From Wolfiporia cocos (lineage: Eukaryota; Basidiomycota; Agaricomycetes; Polyporales; Phaeolaceae), in assembly GCA_029448655.1 (NCBI GenBank), contig JACCLO010000004.1, positions 2,170,001 through 2,234,000 of the forward strand: a DNA stretch of 64,000 bases, written 5' to 3'. Below, piece by piece: positions 58,194 to 64,000 of the stretch (its first letter is position 1; every line of letters begins with the position of its first letter). The translations under genes and the position numbers were made by a program. The notes beneath the pieces are model-generated. The model was not told where the DNA came from, ran no database searches, and saw only the letters and a program-made list of their open reading frames with translations.

Positions 58194-59476
58194 AGTGGGG
58201 AGATTGATGATTTACAATGCTTTGAGAGCCAGCTTTTATGTTACAGGGTGCACAAAATTTGAGAGCTAACAGAAAAAAGACAAAAAAAAGTATGACGAGA
58301 TGACAAGAGGAGACACCTTTTTGAGTAAGTAACTTGCCATAATAATACAACTACTTGTGGAGAGCAAAGAAACAAGATGGAAGCCATGTCATTGGCACAG
58401 ATGCATCTGCTGTACCTTAAGACATGTCAGCCCAATGCACAATGGCTCAAACGCAATTGGCTGATTGCAAACTGCACCCTATTTACTTGTGTATCTCACC
58501 ACCCTCAGGCATGGGACATCAGTCTGGATTGCCAACAGTTCTTTGTCACATCAGTTCAACACATCCATGGACTATAGCTTGCATGCTGGTAGAGTTGATA
58601 GGGGATATGACAGTATAGTAGAATAAAGTATATAAAAAAGCATATCATAGCAACAGGTAAAACACAAGTCTCTAGAGAGAGAACAGGCTGCCACAGTGAG
58701 GCGAGCTGGCCAGAGAGTGACCAAGGATGACAGCAAAGCTGAGGTGAAATGAGAGGACTTAAGCAAAGCTGGTTACTGCAAGGAAGGGAAACATGAAGTG
58801 CAAGGAAGGGAAGTGTGAAGAGCTGCAATCAATATTGGGCTTGTTATATTCAGATTCTTTGATGTGTTGCATTGAGTTTCACCTGCACAATGTCTGCTTT
58901 GGATCAATTGCCTCTTTCATTTTCAAGTAATGTCGAAGTTCTCTCTTCATTTCCTCTCAGCATACAGCATATATTGATACTGAACTCATGTAGAGGTTGT
59001 ATATGATCCAGTTGTACACCTATAAACTACTATGAACTATGCTCACAATGCCTATTTGCACAGCTGTCTGGTTCAGGTGACACTACAGTATGCTCTCACT
59101 GCTTTTGGGTATCTGATTCTTGTGGGTGAGTTCCCACCTATGTAGTTGGCATGACATGCAAGCCAACAAGTATTTCTACAGTATTTTCTACTCTCCACAC
59201 CTATGCTATCAGTTTCAGAAAACAGTGCTATGCCTTGGTAACCCTTGTCCTCTGCCTGTCAGCTCCAGGCATATCTTTGCTCAGTCATCATAATCACACC
59301 TGCTGATGACACACCAATATGTACAATTGAAGTATTATGGTATCACTGTGACAGTTTTCACAGTTTTGAAGGTGGTCAAGATCAACCCATGCAATTATAG
59401 CTACACAGGCGATGACACAGTCTACGTACTGTGCAACCAGCATAGCCAGGGACCCTGATACACCACCTCCAAGGTG
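58194..59476. other. 1.3 kb without recognised genes
   Basis: This is AT-rich, CpG-poor sequence. Short frames on both strands have no family resemblance. It is probably eroded repeat. Confidence 0.45.
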
Positions 59477-59822
59477 TGATATGCAGCCCAGCACCCAGAC
59501 TAACAAGTCTAAAGATGAGAGTGTTGACTGACAGGTGCACACAGAGTTGAGAGAGGGGGGACCACCCCAACGTCGAGAATAACAAGACTGAGGTTGTAAG
59601 ATCTCAGCCTACACTATATGTATGTACATGGAGCAGCGTGTATGTCTACCCTAAAGCACAAGTCCATGTGCAGGTAAGGTAACAACCATGACATGTAATG
59701 CTAATTAATGTAGCATACCACCTGACCTTAATGATAAGGTAGCAAACCCGTTATCTAATCTGCAATTAACTACCGTGAGGCGCACGGGTGTAACTGACAT
59801 GGAGAAATAATAATTTGTGACA
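59477..59822 (-). mobile_element. Probable solo LTR, TSD imperfect (AGGTG/GGTGA)
   Basis: The right end TTTGTGACA and the minus-strand features (CTTTAGGGTAGAC, TACATATA, then CTGAG/CTCAG hairpin) match the other LTRs. The duplication is offset by one base, so the ends are less certain. Confidence 0.5.
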
Positions 59823-59827
59823 GGTGA

Positions 59828-60225
59828 TAGAAATGGTCATATCATGTGAGCATACATGCTGTGGCAATTGACCTTGCTGATATTACTGAATTGAAGATGT
59901 GTGTCTACAACAAAACTGTAGTGAAATTTATTGAAAGCTGCTGTTAAGTGATAGCCATTTTCACCACTTGTCTCATCATGTCAGGGTCATCTGCAGCAAT
60001 TGCAACCTGGATCTACACCTTGCACTCAAGGGAACATTTCAAGCAGCCCAGTACAAGCACTGCTGGTTACAAGAAATCTATTTGTGAATGGTAGGCATTC
60101 CCAAATGATCTCATGCAAGACAATGAACCAGCCTCAGATAACCATCCCATGTGCAGGTACAATATACTTCCTGTGTGTAGTATCTTACAAGTTTGAGGCT
60201 GCATGTAAGATTAATTTGACCATGC
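59828..60225. other. No gene recognised
   Basis: This short CpG-poor stretch between LTRs shows nothing identifiable. Confidence 0.4.
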
Positions 60226-60230
60226 AGGAC

Positions 60231-60624
60231 TATCACAGGCCAAATTCATTGCACTAGCCAAAGACTAACAATGTCTGACAAGCTCCCTTATCTTATCTTA
60301 TATTAGTGCCCATTCCTTATATAGTAACCCTAGTCACATGCCAAACCCTAACCAGACACTCAGTGTAGCCACTGTGAACATCTACAATCACTCTGATCAC
60401 CTGTCAATCCAACATATAATTGCCACTGTTTCACTACATTACCATGGACACAGCCATTACTGGCTGCATAGCATAACATGTACAAACACCTGTAGAGCAT
60501 ATATACTGGCCTGTGAGCTGGGTAGCACCCCAGACTCATCTTGGCCTTGAACAACCCTGCTAGCAATATGCCTTTGAGTGAGTACTATTCCCTAGGCTCT
60601 TGTTTGAATTTGTTGCTTGTGTCA
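60231..60624 (+). mobile_element. Solo LTR, TSD AGGAC/AGGAT
   Basis: It runs from TATCACAGGCC (TGTCAC with G to A) to GCTTGTGTCA, 394 bp. Flanks AGGAC (60226-60230) and AGGAT (60625-60629) differ at one base. It has TATATACTGG followed by the CTGGG/CCCAG hairpin. Confidence 0.72.
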
Positions 60625-60629
60625 AGGAT

Positions 60630-61189
60630 GTCCTTGCTTATGGCTATAGTAACTGCTGTAATTACACTTACTCCAAGAGTGCACACACCAACCATAGTCA
60701 ACTCTCCTGATTCCATCAATTTCAGACAAAGCTGATGATTCACCATAGATCTCAACAGTGGACTATGTGACTAATTTATTAATCACTAGCTAGATAACCC
60801 ATGCTCTTCACGTGGAATGTAGAGTTACTATGACATAGCCAAGGTGCAACAGACTCTAGGGCCTTAAGCTTCAATCAGTGGATTCCATTGGCAGTGGCTA
60901 CCATATTGAAGAATTGCTTAATCAAGATGCTTTTCTAAAGAAGATGTAAGGAGAGTAGTTGCTTTGCAAACACCCCTAATTATCAATCTATGAACCATCA
61001 GACTCCCAAACATCCTGCTTTCCCAATTCATACACAGACCTCCATTTACCAGGGCATGGACATTGGAACTGACCAGCTGGATACTTTCCAGACAAGCATT
61101 CACTTTGCTTCTTGTGTTAGGCAACATAGAAGAGCCTCTCAATCATGTAAGCTCCAAGAAATTGATAATGGATGATGATTGCAGGGATG
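60630..61189. other. No gene recognised
   Basis: This is AT-rich, CpG-poor sequence with no supported frame. Confidence 0.4.
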
Positions 61190-61194
61190 AGGAG

Positions 61195-61845
61195 TGTCAC
61201 AGATTTTACTGGGTCTTTATACCTAAAAGACTCGTGTCTGGGATTATATTTCGCATTTTACGCCTTAACCATCACATGCCACATGGGCGCTTAAGCATCA
61301 CATGATAGTTCCCTTATGGGGCTACAATATTGCTTATTAGCACGTGACCGTGAGAATAGCTTAGCTAAGCTCTACCACGGTACCAGATCATATAACTGTA
61401 TAGTTATAAGCCACCCAAACCTTGCCTAGGTTAGGTACACATGACCTACACGGTCACCTGACAACCAGACGTGTCTTAACACGCTACTAAGCTGATTTAC
61501 ATCAGCAGTCCGGGCAAATGCACCTGACCTGCTGACTAACATTTGTTGCCACAAAGCACAAACATGGACCTACGGTCCAAAGCACATACATGATTGGGCC
61601 GCTCATTACCTGGCGCCCAAACAAGCACGCGCTTGCCATTACTGGCTCGCGCACAGACCATCTAGCTTTAGGGCAGACCATTACTGGTCGTAGCAACCCA
61701 TGTATATAAGCTTGACCTCTAAGGCATAGTTGCCTTAGAACTATTCACCTCGTTTGTAACCTGCTATTACCTAGCTTGTTACCACTTGTCTAGTCGATTA
61801 CCAACAACACTTACCATCAAGTAAGTAAGTCCCTAACATGTGACA
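61195..61845 (+). mobile_element. Solo LTR, TSD AGGAG
   Basis: It runs from TGTCACAGAT to ACATGTGACA, 651 bp, with AGGAG at 61190-61194 and 61846-61850. CTTTAGGGCAGACC, TGTATATAAGC and a 9-bp hairpin TCTAAGGCA/TGCCTTAGA (61718-61726 / 61731-61739) follow in order. Confidence 0.92.
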
Positions 61846-61850
61846 AGGAG

Positions 61851-62435
61851 GTTAGTGAGACATCAAGTGTTTGAGAGGCAAGGACTGTAGTAATTTGGCT
61901 TCTTTTTAGGAGGCTGAATATGTGGAGGATGAAGACCATATCACACAATCCAGGCAGAAAGAAATGATTGAAACAATGAGCACATGACCTGTATAATTCT
62001 TACCATACCCTCAATTGCTTCTCAGTAAGTCTCAGGGAATGTTTGAGCACATCACAGAAGATCTCAAAATGCTTTTGCCAGACATCTAACCTTGACCTTG
62101 ACATTGTGACCTGATATCTGGGTAATAACCATGTAGAGGATTGTTTCTTATTTTGCAACATCAATAACCAGCATCCACAAAATGAGATGATTGATAGCAG
62201 CTGTAGTGTTAGTGTGTTACAAACAGTACTACAGTTGAAGCGCTCATAATGCATGGCCTGGCTGGTCACCAACCTCATTTGCAGGGATTTATGCATGAAA
62301 TCTCATACTGCATAATGCGTGAGCAATTCAGGCAATTATGCATTAGTACATTGCCTTAATATAATATAAAATTTGTGAGTATTATGGTGCAAAGTCAAAT
62401 AATTTTGGCTTGCACAATGCCTATGGAAGTGCAAC
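61851..62435. other. No gene recognised
   Basis: A minus-strand frame (62296-62000) includes HFEIFCDVLKHSLRLTEKQL, which looks protein-like, but it has no splice continuity and no family I can name. It is possibly a transposon relic. Confidence 0.35.
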
Positions 62436-62440
62436 CCATG

Positions 62441-63151
62441 TGTCACAGATTTATTTGTGCACCCTTCCCCCTTGGTCTGTTGACCTCCAAACTTGCACGT
62501 TAGGTGTATTGCGAGAGGCGCTACTGCCTCCCAAAAGTTCTCGGATCATGTGACCTCAGTTTAGTGAGTCACATGATCTACTAAACTATCAGATTAGATA
62601 GTGGCATCAGGTACCATCACACACTCCTTGTCAGGTGACCCTATCTCCCCTTTGCAAGCCTAGACATTGCTAGGTACCATAACTACATCATTAGTGACTT
62701 CATTGGTCTGGCCTTGGCTAGGCATTATCATTACTGACATCATAGTGACCTCATGGTTCTATTCTTACATAAATGGGGCCGTCAGCACACCATCCACACT
62801 ATCTTTAGGGTAGCACCACATTACAACACCTTATGGCACCATTTGGCTGACTTAGCCAACTATGCACAGACCACCTTAGTTTAGGGTGGTCTTACCTATG
62901 ATTAGTGTACATGCTATCTCATGTATACATACTAGGCATCTAGGGCTTATTCCCTAGACTCAACAATCTAAGCATTATACCATGAATGTTAGGGGTGTTT
63001 CCCTTTTCCTATCCTACTCCTTTACTGCTTGAGAACTTGTGCTGCAAAGTCAACTACTTGGTTTGGCTCCTGCTCAACATCTTAGGACTTGGTTTCTAGG
63101 TCATCAACAGGACTTGCACCCTTCAGTATTGGATGTCACAGGATTGTGACA
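62441..63151 (+). mobile_element. Solo LTR, TSD CCATG
   Basis: It runs from TGTCACAGAT to GGATTGTGACA, 711 bp, with CCATG at 62436-62440 and 63152-63156. ATGTATACAT is followed by the 7-bp hairpin TCTAGGG/CCCTAGA (62949-62955 / 62962-62968). Confidence 0.92.
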
Positions 63152-63156
63152 CCATG

Positions 63157-63505
63157 TGTCCCTCAGATATCAGATCCATATTTAAGCCATTCTGAGTGTG
63201 TAAGTAAGTCTGGCGCCATTGCATTGCATATGTAACCTATGCAAAGCACATTCAAAAAGGCTGGCCTTTCTGGCCCATATTCTAGAAACATAAATGACAT
63301 GATGTGCCCTGCTATCTCATCTATTTACTTACACTCACACAACTGCCTTTGTAGAGTCAGCGCACTGTGGCTGTATACAAATGAAATTAAAGAAGAATTT
63401 AGACATGCAATTGTCAGTGGTGGATGACTCTGCTGTGGCAGTTGCACAAGTCCTACTCTCATATGTACAAGGCTGACTTTACATCAAGCTCACTGGGTAG
63501 AAGCT
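63157..63505. other. No gene recognised
   Basis: This short CpG-poor spacer between LTRs shows nothing identifiable. Confidence 0.4.
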
Positions 63506-64000
63506 TGACACAAGCAACGATCTCAAACAAGAGCTTGGGCAATAGTACTCACTTAAAGGCATATTGCTAGCAGGGTTATTCAAGGCATAAAAGGCCAAGA
63601 TGAGTCTGGGGTGCTACCCAGCTCACAGGCCAGTATATATGCTCTACAGGTGTTTGTACATGTTATGCTATACAACCAGTAATGGCTGTGTCCATGGTAG
63701 CATAGCTGAAATGTATGAGTCCATGAACGATTGTATGTGTGATTGAGGTGATCGGTAGAATAGATAGTGGCTACGCTGAGGGTGTTATGGTCCTTGCAGG
63801 TACACTCAAATTTTCTCTCAACTCCCTACTGTGTAAAGGGACTTAGCATTCAACCGCTTCACCATGTGCTCCATTCTAGGGATCCCCCACTCAACTGGAG
63901 ACCCTCGTTTCATGTATAACAACCCTATGCCATAGTTCCCCATCATATCTGGTTCTAGTTGATGTTCTGTGTCTAACCACAGGACTTCTATGTTTCAGCT
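63506..64000 (-). mobile_element. LTR (minus), right end not found in window
   Basis: TGACACAAGC at 63506 starts a reversed copy of the 60231-60624 family. It includes GGCCAAGATGAGTCTGGGG and TATATATGC. The other terminus and TSD were not located before the window edge. Confidence 0.55.

Noticed and set aside
1..64000. CRISPR arrays, bacterial operons, plasmid or viral genomes
   Set aside because: No regularly spaced identical repeats. Genes are spliced and fungal throughout, and no viral replication or capsid gene was recognised.

Overview
The window is nuclear DNA of a filamentous basidiomycete, most likely an Agaricomycete. The evidence is intron-dense genes with ~50-bp introns, a fungus-specific eEF3, a fungal dicer without a visible PAZ domain, a DUF6533 relic and an Agaricomycete-type cytochrome P450. 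The species cannot be named from the sequence.

Layout. (1) 1-29.8 kb is ordinary gene-dense euchromatin. In order it holds V-ATPase subunit a (+), eEF3 (+), an M50B-like metalloprotease (+), a small IFI6/IFI27-family protein (-), an RNase P/MRP Pop7/Rpp20-like subunit (-), eRF1 (+), a Plp2-type phosducin-like protein (-), an OPT oligopeptide transporter (+), a dicer-like RNase (+) and an AhpD/CMD-like protein (+). I rebuilt most exon structures by reading frames through GT..AG introns, and nearly all close in frame. These are housekeeping genes with no operon logic; two factors act in translation (eEF3, eRF1) and one in tRNA/rRNA processing. (2) 29.9-39.7 kb holds one P450 gene (-) torn into three pieces by two insertions of a ~1.8 kb ORF-bearing element (called L here). 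L has 15-16 bp target-site duplications (TSDs) and a (TC)n tail, and each L copy was later hit by LTR elements. (3) 39.6-64 kb is almost pure repeat: about 20 solo LTRs, most with recognisable 5-bp TSDs, stacked inside one another up to four deep, plus foldback/TIR elements, a dead Tc1/mariner, and Ulp1-protease and DUF6533 relics.

Main points of interest: the nested P450 locus can be unpicked base by base. L looks like a half-LINE (ORF but no reverse transcriptase). Divergent LTR families share a TATA box followed by a hairpin whose stem bases change in compensating pairs. The dicer gene carries a pre-miRNA-sized hairpin in its first intron, and its stop codon lies inside a MITE. Older repeat copies show strong CpG to TpG/CpA loss. 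All functional statements rest on recognition by eye; no database search was run.
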